Assembly (NCBI GenBank): GCA_945907225.1 | Contig: CAMDSN010000089.1 | Coordinates: 1 to 6,875, forward strand | DNA: 6,875 nucleotides | Direction of reading: 5' to 3' | DNA from: Flavobacterium psychrophilum | GTDB taxonomy: Bacteria > Bacteroidota > Bacteroidia > Flavobacteriales > Flavobacteriaceae | Shown here: piece by piece, positions 1 to 6,042 of the stretch | How positions within the stretch are numbered: position 1 is the first letter of the stretch | How the letters are laid out: every line of letters begins with the position of its first letter | Notes under the pieces: generated by a model | Told to the model about the DNA's origin: nothing | The model's database searches: none | What the model saw: only the letters and a program-made list of their open reading frames with translations | Position numbers and translations under genes: made by a program

Positions 1-1604
1 TAACCGAATCTGTTCCTTTGGGTCCCGATAGATTATCATTTACTTCTCAAGTTGTACCCACAATAACTGGGGGATACAATAATTGTATTGTTGATATGAA
101 TGGCGATTTTAAAGATGATATTGTATCCGTAATTAGTAGAACCTCATTAGCTATTTCATACCAACAAAATGACGGCACTTTTACTTCTAACACTTACACA
201 GTGCCAGACACATTTGTACTTCCTTCATGGAGTATTGCTGCTGGAGATTATGACAATAATGGATATAATGACTTAATGTACGGTTCAGGTAGCGGGATCG
301 TGTTTTTAAAAAACAATAGTTCCGGAACTGGTTTTACAACTGATAGAAAAACTCAAAGTTATTTAACACAAAGAACCAATTTTGTTGACATTAATAATGA
401 TGGTAAATTGGACGCTTTTGCTTGTGATGATAATGCTCCAAATAGATACTATATAAATGATGGTGTCAATTTAAATCATATTCAGGGTGGTATTGGAGAC
501 TTTGAAACGGGAGGAAATTATGCTTCAAATTGGTTTGATTTCGACAATGATGGAGACGTTGATGTCTATATTGCAAAATGTGGCCAAGGCGGCTCAGGTG
601 TTGGTGGAAATATTGATGAGTTTTTCAAAAATAATAACAATGGAACTTTTACAAATATTGCAATTGATGCGAATATGGCAAATCCAGAACAAACCTGGTC
701 GGGGGCTGTTGGAGACTACAACAATGATGGATGGATGGATGTTACAGTTGGTGTAAATTCAAACTCTAATGGAGTTACAAACGTTAAAAAAAATAATGGA
801 GACGGCACATTTACAAGTGTAACTTCTGGATCAGGATATGACACCATAACAAATATAGGAAGAGAATATGTTGCACAAGATTTTGATAATGATGGTTATT
901 TAGATATTTTGGGTTCTGGAAAAAATATAATGTTTGGTGATGGTAATTTCCATTTCACCCCTAATCCAAACAGTTATAATATTTCTGATTATGACAGACC
1001 AATTGGTGATTTGAATAATGATGGCTTTTTAGACATTCAAAATGGATCAACAATATTAATAAACAATGGAAATACCAATAAGTGGCTTAATGTTAACCTC
1101 CAAGGAATTCAAAGTAATAGAAATGGAATCGGAGCTAGAATTGAAATATATGGAGCTTGGGGTAAACAAATAAGAGATGTGCAAAGCGGGACTGGATTTC
1201 AAAACATGAGTTCAATTAACGCGCATTTTGGAATTGGACAAGCTACAACTATAGAAAAAGTAGTTATTAAATGGCCTTCGGGTATTATTGACACTTTAAA
1301 TAATGTAAATGTCAATCAAAATCTTTTGGTGGTTGAAGGAACAACTTTGGCCATTAACAACTTTACTTCGAGTTTCTTTTCAGTGTATCCGAATCCAGCA
1401 AAAGACATAATTACTATTCAACTAAATAATAGCGAATCTGTAATTGAGTCTGCAACAATATACGATCTTACAGGAAAAATAATTACAACAGCCAATGAAA
1501 TAAATATGCCTATTAGTGTTGAAAAACTTTCTAATGGAACATATATTTTACTAATAAAAGATATAACTGGTAATAAATATGCTCAAAAATTCATTAAAGA
1601 GTAA
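1..1604 (+). CDS. FG-GAP/VCBS repeat protein with ASPIC/UnbV and T9SS type A sorting domains (CRTAC1-like), 5' partial
   Basis: This is a secreted, probably cell-surface calcium-binding beta-propeller protein. The reading frame (codons from base 3) is open to the left edge, so the N-terminus lies outside the window; the TTG at base 18 is not a credible start, because the paralogue at 2867-4927 carries about 160 more residues before the matching point. Numbering residues from base 18, seven integrin-like calcium loops of DxDxDG/DxNxDG type begin at about residues 26, 77, 124, 174, 233, 288 and 331, consistent with a seven-bladed propeller; loop 2 has Asn at the usual Asp position (DYDNNG). An ASPIC/UnbV domain follows at about 355-440 (GIGARIEIYG, IKWPSG), then a T9SS sorting domain from YPNP at 457 to the terminal AQKFIKE. 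The sorting domain implies Sec export followed by type IX secretion. The next gene starts 91 bp downstream on the same strand, so co-transcription is possible. The ligand or any enzymatic role is unknown. Family assignment is firm, function is not. Confidence 0.9.
   Translation, partial: TESVPLGPDRLSFTSQVVPTITGGYNNCIVDMNGDFKDDIVSVISRTSLAISYQQNDGTFTSNTYTVPDTFVLPSWSIAAGDYDNNGYNDLMYGSGSGIVFLKNNSSGTGFTTDRKTQSYLTQRTNFVDINNDGKLDAFACDDNAPNRYYINDGVNLNHIQGGIGDFETGGNYASNWFDFDNDGDVDVYIAKCGQGGSGVGGNIDEFFKNNNNGTFTNIAIDANMANPEQTWSGAVGDYNNDGWMDVTVGVNSNSNGVTNVKKNNGDGTFTSVTSGSGYDTITNIGREYVAQDFDNDGYLDILGSGKNIMFGDGNFHFTPNPNSYNISDYDRPIGDLNNDGFLDIQNGSTILINNGNTNKWLNVNLQGIQSNRNGIGARIEIYGAWGKQIRDVQSGTGFQNMSSINAHFGIGQATTIEKVVIKWPSGIIDTLNNVNVNQNLLVVEGTTLAINNFTSSFFSVYPNPAKDIITIQLNNSESVIESATIYDLTGKIITTANEINMPISVEKLSNGTYILLIKDITGNKYAQKFIKE
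1080..1337 (+). other. ASPIC/UnbV domain segment of the first propeller protein
   Basis: The segment encodes NGIGARIEIYG, a glycine and Phe-rich turn (AHFGIG) and IKWPSG, the recognisable core of the ASPIC/UnbV family that ends CRTAC1-type FG-GAP proteins. It is the part most like the paralogue at about 4400-4657: across a 71-residue ungapped stretch I count 57 identical residues by hand. Confidence 0.8.
1370..1604 (+). other. T9SS type A C-terminal sorting domain of the first propeller protein
   Basis: The domain opens with FFSVYPNPAKD, continues with the ATIYDLTGKI strand and the LSNGTYILLI strand, and ends in KYAQKFIKE just before the stop. This is the usual layout of the Por secretion type A sorting signal, which directs cargo across the outer membrane and is normally cleaved on attachment or release. 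Confidence 0.88.
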
Positions 1605-1695
1605 ATATAGCAGTCCCCATTTAGTTTAAATATGCCTATCTTTTTTATTATTTTTTAAAAAAATGACATAGTTATCGGTGTTTATTTAAATATCT

Positions 1696-2817
1696 ATGAG
1701 AAAAAAATGCATTGTATTATTTATTACTTTTTTATCTTTAGTTTCTTGCTCAGATAAAGACGAACAATACATCGCTGTATCTCCAGTAAAAGTTGATTTA
1801 ACATTAGTCCCCTATCCTAAACTTTCAGATTATCACTTTTTTGAAGGGGAAATAAAAAATTTAAACCCATCTTTAAATGTCATTCCATACGAACCAGCTT
1901 CATCTCTATTTTCTGATTACGCGTTAAAAAAACGCTTTGTATGGTTACCTCAAGGAAAAAAAGCTACGTACACAACAGCTGATAAAATTATAGAATTACC
2001 TATCGGAGCTGCTTTGATAAAGTCATTCTACTATACTAATGTACAGCCAGATAATACTACACAAATTATTGAAACACGAATCATGATTAGAAAATCAAAT
2101 GGCTGGTTATTTGCTGATTATGTGTGGAATGAACAACAAAACGAAGCCTATTTAGATCTAAACGGGAGTAATCAACAGCTTAGTTGGAAAGATGAAACAA
2201 ATACGATAAGAAGTGTAAACTATAGAATTCCAAACAAGGTACAATGTAATGTGTGCCACAAATACAAAGAAACTATTAATGGTGTTTATTTTGAAAAACA
2301 AGAACCTATTGGCATTAAACCACAAAATTTAAACTTCAACTACAATTACGGTTCAGAAATTAAAAATCAATTGGCCAAATGGGTTGAAGTAGGCTATTTA
2401 GATAGTAATTTCATATTTCCAACCTCAGCAAATACAATAGTAGATTACAACGATAGTTCAAAACCAATAGAGTTGAGAGTTCGATCTTATTTTGATATAA
2501 ATTGTTCCCATTGTCATAATACAAATGGCCATTGCGATTATAGACCAATGGAATTTTCATTTAATAAAACGGGGCTCCCCAATGGTGTAGGTCAATCTAA
2601 TATGGGAGTTTGTGTTCCAACACAAGATTTACAAGAGTTCCCACCTGCTTTGAGCAAAATTATTACACCAGGAAATACAGCAAGATCTATGTTATTTTAT
2701 CGCTTAAATACTGATAATGAAAATTATAGAATGCCCCTTCATGGGAGAACCATGATTCACCAAGAAGGAATTAATCTTGTAGAAGAATGGATTAATACGC
2801 TTTCAACTTGTCAATAA
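1696..2817 (+). CDS. SO2930/HNE_0200-family diheme c-type cytochrome lipoprotein
   Basis: This 373-residue protein is predicted to be a lipid-anchored diheme cytochrome. An N-terminal signal ends in a lipobox (LVSC, Cys18), followed by SDKDE, an acidic/lysine stretch resembling the lipoprotein export signal of flavobacterial surface lipoproteins. The N-terminal half has features I associate with the SO2930/HNE_0200 (TIGR03806) family: LSDYHFF near 43, VIPYEPASSLFSDYA near 62-76, KRFVWLP near 79, and ETRIMIRKSNGWLFADYVWNE near 126-145. Two CxxCH heme-attachment motifs follow, CNVCH at 184-188 and CSHCH at 270-274. RMP with Met346, near the C-terminus, is a possible distal heme ligand. Extra cysteines at 280, 306 and 372 could form disulphides. 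The ATG at 1696 gives a good signal peptide; no Shine-Dalgarno is evident, which is normal for this phylum. It lies between two T9SS propeller genes (gaps of 91 and 49 bp). Electron transfer is likely; the redox partner and substrate are unknown. Confidence 0.85.
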   Translation: MRKKCIVLFITFLSLVSCSDKDEQYIAVSPVKVDLTLVPYPKLSDYHFFEGEIKNLNPSLNVIPYEPASSLFSDYALKKRFVWLPQGKKATYTTADKIIELPIGAALIKSFYYTNVQPDNTTQIIETRIMIRKSNGWLFADYVWNEQQNEAYLDLNGSNQQLSWKDETNTIRSVNYRIPNKVQCNVCHKYKETINGVYFEKQEPIGIKPQNLNFNYNYGSEIKNQLAKWVEVGYLDSNFIFPTSANTIVDYNDSSKPIELRVRSYFDINCSHCHNTNGHCDYRPMEFSFNKTGLPNGVGQSNMGVCVPTQDLQEFPPALSKIITPGNTARSMLFYRLNTDNENYRMPLHGRTMIHQEGINLVEEWINTLSTCQ

Positions 2818-2820
2818 CAA

Positions 2821-2828
2821 TATATTTG
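2821..2828 (+). promoter_or_regulatory. Candidate Bacteroidota promoter -7 box for the second propeller gene
   Basis: TATATTTG fits the TAnnTTTG -7 consensus of the Bacteroidota primary sigma factor and lies 38 bp before the ATG, which would give a leader of roughly 30 bases. No clear TTG/TTTG -33 element is seen at the expected 19-21 bp further upstream, so the call rests on one motif in AT-rich DNA. The identical octamer precedes the M28 peptidase gene. Confidence 0.4.
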
Positions 2829-2866
2829 AATACATTTACAAGTTTTAAATTTCAAAAAAAAATAAA

Positions 2867-4927
2867 ATGAAAAAAATTACACCCCTACTTATCTTTGTTT
2901 TTATGATGCAAATTTCAAAAGCGCAGGATAGTTGTAATGCACCAATTTTTATTTCAGCCGGCATGCATTCTACTGGAATAATCAATGGAGAAATGCCATC
3001 GCTTTTTTGTGCATCTAATGGTGACATCCCGAAGGCGTATAATCCTGCAGGCGAATGGTATGCATATACCCCAACTCAAAATTACACAGTAACTATAACT
3101 ACAGACATAACAGCTAATACGCCAAGAAAAGATACTCGTTTTCATGTTTATACAGGTACCTGTGGTGCATTAATTTGTCATGCAGGTGATGATGACGGAG
3201 GATCAAACTATTCCTCGATAAGTGTTTTTAATGTAGTAGCAAACACAACTTATTATATTGCTTGGGATAACAGATGGCTAAACACAAATACTAATACTGG
3301 ATTTTCATTTGAACTTATTGAATCTCCTCTTGTTGTTCCCCCTGTAACCCCCATTACGTATACTTCACAAACGATATCTTCTATTAATAGTTCTTATAAT
3401 ATTTGCGTAGTAGACATGAACGGGGATCAAAAAGACGATATAGTGGGTGTATCATCAAACAATTTACGAGTTCATTATCAAGGAGCAACTCCTGGAACTT
3501 TTAACATAAGTGATTATCCTATTTCAGGAGTTAGCTTTCTTCCATCTTGGAGTATGGCCGCAGGAGATTATAATAAAGATGGCTTTAATGATCTTATTTT
3601 AGGTGCTGGTAGCGGTCTTTCAATTTTAAGATCAAACAATTCAGGCTCTTCCTATACAGGAATTACACCCGGACAATACATCTTTTGTCAAAGAACTAAT
3701 TTTGCCGATTTAAATAAAGATGGAAATTTGGACATTTTTTCATGTCATGATGTGGCACCAAATGTATACTATCTGAATGATGGAAATGCAAACCTCACCT
3801 ATTTCCAATCAAATACAACACCTGGCGCAATGAATTTAAGCTCGGGAGGCGGTAATTACGCCACCTTATTTACTGACTTTGATAATGACGGTGATACAGA
3901 TGTTTTTATTTCAAAATGCTCTGGGCCACCTTGCCAATTATTTAGGTATGATGGCGGTTCAACCTATACTAATATTTCAAGCCAAGCAGGAATTGACATT
4001 ACCCCAATTCAAACTTGGTCTTCTGCAATTGGCGATTTTGATAACGATGGCGATATGGATATAATTATTACGGCAAGTGCTGGGTCGCATAAATTTTTTA
4101 GAAACAATCTTGACACGACTAATACTGTTGAAGAATCATATTTAAACATAACATCTAGTTCAGGTTGGGATTCAAACAGCTCAACAAATATTGATAATGT
4201 TACCTATGATTTTGACAATGATGGATTCCTTGATGTTTTAGGGGGTGGAAATAAAATAATGTTTAATCAACAAAATAATAATTTTGCGGCAGTAAGCTAT
4301 TCCGGAATTTCAGTTGGTGCCATTGGTGATTTAAATAATGATGGCTTTTTAGATATTCAAAACGGAAGCACCATTAGATATGCTGTCCCAAATTCAAATA
4401 ACTGGCTAAAAGTTGCCTTACAAGGCATTCAAAGTAATTCAAATGGAATTGGTGCTCGTATAGAAATTTACGGGTCTTGGGGAAAACAAATTAGGGATAT
4501 AAGGAGTGGTGAAGGATTTAGATATATGAGTTCTTTAAATGCACATTTCGGAATTGGACAAGCTATAACTATTGACCAAGTTATTATAAAATGGCCATCG
4601 GGCATAGTAGACACATTTAACAATGTTAATCCAAATCAAATGCTACGTCTAGTTGAAGGCGCAACTTTGAATACAGCTGCATTTAGTAACACTGTGTTCT
4701 CTGTTTATCCTAACCCTTCAAAAAATGTAGTCAATCTTCAGTTAAAAGATAATTTAGATATTAATTTAAATTCGGCTACTATTTATGATTTAACAGGTAA
4801 AATAGTATTGCAAACCACTGCATTACTTCAACCCATTAATATAGAAAAATTAGCAAACGGAACATACATAATATCGATTACAGATAGCAACAATAAAAAT
4901 TATGCTCAAAAATTTATCAAAGAGTAG
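2867..4927 (+). CDS. FG-GAP/VCBS repeat protein with N-terminal jelly-roll-like, ASPIC/UnbV and T9SS domains (CRTAC1-like)
   Basis: This complete 686-residue protein is predicted to be secreted by the type IX system and held or released at the cell surface. A Sec signal peptide spans residues 1 to about 19 (KK start, hydrophobic core, SKA before QD). Residues 21-150 look like a pre-peptidase C-terminal/CUB-like jelly-roll: CNAP, GEWYAYTP, DTRFHVYTGTCG, a DDDGG loop and TTYYIAWDN; Cys23, 48, 99 and 104 may form disulphides. A Pro-rich linker (about 153-162) leads to seven calcium loops starting at residues 183, 234, 281, 337, 390, 448 and 488, consistent with a seven-bladed propeller. ASPIC/UnbV covers about 512-597 and the T9SS sorting domain runs from YPNP at 614 to the end. 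It is a paralogue of the protein at 1-1604, nearest in the last 200 residues. The gene has its own candidate promoter at 2821 and its 3' end overlaps the opposing GNAT gene by 11 bp. Adhesion, glycan binding or partnership with the adjacent cytochrome are possible roles; none is shown by the sequence. Confidence 0.93.
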   Translation: MKKITPLLIFVFMMQISKAQDSCNAPIFISAGMHSTGIINGEMPSLFCASNGDIPKAYNPAGEWYAYTPTQNYTVTITTDITANTPRKDTRFHVYTGTCGALICHAGDDDGGSNYSSISVFNVVANTTYYIAWDNRWLNTNTNTGFSFELIESPLVVPPVTPITYTSQTISSINSSYNICVVDMNGDQKDDIVGVSSNNLRVHYQGATPGTFNISDYPISGVSFLPSWSMAAGDYNKDGFNDLILGAGSGLSILRSNNSGSSYTGITPGQYIFCQRTNFADLNKDGNLDIFSCHDVAPNVYYLNDGNANLTYFQSNTTPGAMNLSSGGGNYATLFTDFDNDGDTDVFISKCSGPPCQLFRYDGGSTYTNISSQAGIDITPIQTWSSAIGDFDNDGDMDIIITASAGSHKFFRNNLDTTNTVEESYLNITSSSGWDSNSSTNIDNVTYDFDNDGFLDVLGGGNKIMFNQQNNNFAAVSYSGISVGAIGDLNNDGFLDIQNGSTIRYAVPNSNNWLKVALQGIQSNSNGIGARIEIYGSWGKQIRDIRSGEGFRYMSSLNAHFGIGQAITIDQVIIKWPSGIVDTFNNVNPNQMLRLVEGATLNTAAFSNTVFSVYPNPSKNVVNLQLKDNLDINLNSATIYDLTGKIVLQTTALLQPINIEKLANGTYIISITDSNNKNYAQKFIKE
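4400..4657 (+). other. ASPIC/UnbV domain segment of the second propeller protein
   Basis: The segment encodes NNWLKVALQG, NGIGARIEIYG, AHFGIG and IKWPSG, matching the ASPIC/UnbV core and aligning without gaps with the segment at 1080-1337 of the upstream paralogue. The family is usually fused, as here, to the C-terminal side of FG-GAP repeats; its biochemical role is not established. Confidence 0.8.
4685..4927 (+). other. T9SS type A C-terminal sorting domain of the second propeller protein
   Basis: The segment begins at VFSVYPNPSKN, includes ATIYDLTGKIV and LANGTYIISI, and ends in NYAQKFIKE. The last seven residues are identical to those of the upstream paralogue, as expected for a signal read by the same T9SS machinery. 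Confidence 0.88.
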
Positions 4928-5423
4928 AAATATTTTTTTCCATTATGTAATCATCCATCACGAAACCGTTGCCAATAGCTAAGACAACTTCTTGGATTAT
5001 TACAAATCCATGCTTTGAATAAAAATGTTGGGCTATGTTATTTTTATTAACGTTAAGTACCAATTTAACTTGTTGTTCCTTTCTAGCTTCTGTGTGAATA
5101 TAATCAATTAGCAGTTTCCCAATTCCTGTTTTCTGAGAGCCAGATAAAACATAAATTTTATGAATCTTAGTATTTGGTTCATTCTCGTGATTGTATTCAA
5201 ACGAGGCAAATCCTACAGGAATGTCATCATCATATGCTATAACAAACTGATTATTGTTTACAAGAACTTGCTTTTGCAACGAAGAAACGCTATACATCAT
5301 TTCCATCATATAATCCAATTGAGCCCGACTCAAGATAGAACCATAAGCTATTGGCCAAACCTCTGCTGCGATAGCTCGAATGCTAGTAAAATTAAAATCT
5401 GAATTATTTTGTATGGATATCAT
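4917..5423 (-). CDS. GNAT family N-acetyltransferase
   Basis: This 168-residue cytoplasmic protein should transfer an acetyl group from acetyl-CoA to an amine; the acceptor cannot be told from the sequence. The GNAT fold markers are present: an N-terminal helix region (AAEVWPIAYGSIL, about 20-31), the beta strand VGFASFEY (70-77), motif A with HKIYVLSGSQKTGIGKLL at about 88-105 (the QKTGIG loop binds the CoA pyrophosphate), and motif B with NVNKNNIAQHFYSKHGF at 124-140, where Tyr135 is the usual general-acid tyrosine. Length is typical of a single-domain GNAT. Its ATG overlaps the TGA of the upstream DUF1801 gene (ATGA, 5420-5423), which indicates an operon with coupled translation. The stop lies 11 bp inside the 3' end of the convergent propeller gene. 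The family call is firm; a small-molecule acceptor or a protein N-terminus are both possible. Confidence 0.92.
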   Translation of the reverse strand: MISIQNNSDFNFTSIRAIAAEVWPIAYGSILSRAQLDYMMEMMYSVSSLQKQVLVNNNQFVIAYDDDIPVGFASFEYNHENEPNTKIHKIYVLSGSQKTGIGKLLIDYIHTEARKEQQVKLVLNVNKNNIAQHFYSKHGFVIIQEVVLAIGNGFVMDDYIMEKNISTL

Positions 5424-5884
5424 TTATTTCGTGATTTCCAGTTTTGCTCGTAAAAAGTTATCCAATCTTGAACTGAAATTTTTGTGGCAAGTTCACCAAT
5501 TAAATCATATGGGATATCATCCATTTTTTTAAATCGAAAACAACCTTTACCCATATCTATTTTAGATTTTGCATGTTTAGAATACTCGGCAACAAACCAA
5601 TCTAATAAATTCTTATCGCCATAGATGCCCATGTGATATAGGGAAATTGTATTCTTTTGTAACGCCAAATTAATAAACGGCAAAGGCAACTTTGGTGTAC
5701 AATGATAACCAGCTGGGTAAATTGAATGGGGAACAACATATCCTAACATACCGTAACTTATGACTTCTTCAAAACCTTTAGGGAGGTTGTTTTTAATAGC
5801 TTCTCGGAGCTTTAGCATGGGTGTCTTTCTATCTTCTGATAATTCGGAAAGATATTCCTCAACAGTTGTAGCCTTAGATTGCAT
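5420..5884 (-). CDS. DUF1801 domain protein (YdhG/YdeI-like)
   Basis: This 154-residue soluble protein belongs to the DUF1801 family (PF08818), sometimes annotated as iron chaperone, although that role is weakly supported. Recognisable family features in order are TVEEYLSELSEDRK (7-20), LREAIKNNLPKGFEE (26-40), the signature SYGMLGYVVPHSIYPAGYH (43-61), LPLPFINLALQKNTISLY (66-83), the MGKGCFRFKK block (111-120) and DLIGELATKI near the C-terminus. Length matches a complete single-domain member, and there is no signal peptide or membrane segment. The ATG at 5884 is chosen because the family motif begins almost at once. It is the first gene of a two-gene minus-strand operon with the GNAT gene and is divergent from the M28 peptidase gene. 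No catalytic residues can be assigned. Confidence 0.88.
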   Translation of the reverse strand: MQSKATTVEEYLSELSEDRKTPMLKLREAIKNNLPKGFEEVISYGMLGYVVPHSIYPAGYHCTPKLPLPFINLALQKNTISLYHMGIYGDKNLLDWFVAEYSKHAKSKIDMGKGCFRFKKMDDIPYDLIGELATKISVQDWITFYEQNWKSRNK

Positions 5885-5901
5885 AAAATTAAATGTTTTG
5901 C

Positions 5902-5909
5902 CAAAAATA
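5902..5909 (-). promoter_or_regulatory. Candidate -7 box for the DUF1801-GNAT operon
   Basis: Read on the minus strand this is TATTTTTG, a match to TAnnTTTG, 17 bp before the DUF1801 ATG at 5884. The implied leader would be only about a dozen bases, and no -33 TTTG is seen at the right distance, so the match may be chance in AT-rich sequence. Confidence 0.25.
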
Positions 5910-6003
5910 GAAATAAATTGAAAATCTTATTATAAAAAATTACTACAAAAAAATTGAATCTAGATTTAATTTTGAATTCATAGGGCACAGTTAATAAAAA
6001 TTA

Positions 6004-6011
6004 TATATTTG
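6004..6011 (+). promoter_or_regulatory. Candidate Bacteroidota promoter -7 box for the M28 peptidase gene
   Basis: TATATTTG matches TAnnTTTG and lies 31 bp before the ATG at 6043, giving a predicted leader of about 25 bases. The nearest TTTG upstream (5971-5974) is 29 bp away, longer than the usual 19-21 bp spacing. The octamer is identical to the one at 2821. Confidence 0.4.
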
Positions 6012-6042
6012 GGAAACAAAATCAAAAATACAACACAAATAA

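Larger units (their letters stand above)
5885..6042. promoter_or_regulatory. Divergent intergenic region between DUF1801 and M28 peptidase genes
   Basis: This 158-bp, very AT-rich spacer separates two genes transcribed outward, so it should hold both promoters. I see a rightward TATATTTG at 6004 and a leftward match at 5902-5909. There is no clear long inverted repeat or operator, no riboswitch-like structure and no tRNA. An A-rich stretch precedes the peptidase ATG in place of a Shine-Dalgarno sequence. Confidence 0.6.

Noticed and set aside
18..20. TTG as a possible start codon of the first propeller gene.
   Set aside because: The frame is open to the window edge and the upstream codons (TESVPLGP) align with the linker of the paralogue at 2867-4927; there is no signal peptide at this point, so the gene is truncated by the window.
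487..756. An 89-codon plus-strand open frame inside the first propeller gene.
   Set aside because: It is in another frame of a clear coding region, has low-complexity Met/Leu-rich content caused by the GAT/AAT repeats, and matches no family.
65..1045. Recurrent GATAATGATGG-like DNA as a microsatellite or CRISPR-like repeat.
   Set aside because: The repeats are in frame, about 45-60 codons apart, and encode the DxDxDG calcium loops of the propeller; they are protein repeats, not a DNA array.
1605..1695. Possible promoter or terminator between the first propeller gene and the cytochrome gene: TATCTTTT at 1637, a T6A7 run, and TTTAAATAT repeated at 1625 and 1685.
   Set aside because: The -7-like box lacks the final G, the hairpin would be AT-only, and the short repeat is expected by chance at this base composition.
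2845..3145. Two minus-strand open frames over the start of the second propeller gene.
   Set aside because: They lie opposite the signal peptide and jelly-roll coding region, have no plausible upstream signals and no recognisable domain.
3879..4064. A 61-codon open frame in a second plus-strand frame.
   Set aside because: It is the frame-shifted reading of the calcium-loop codons; the real frame has conserved DFDNDG motifs there.
4905..4940. A hairpin-like AAAAATTT ... AAATATTTTTTT around the convergent overlap as a two-way terminator.
   Set aside because: The stem has only A-T pairs with mismatches and lies within both coding regions; it is too weak to call.
5160..5402. An 80-codon plus-strand open frame opposite the GNAT gene.
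   Set aside because: The opposite strand carries intact GNAT motifs A and B, so this is a shadow.
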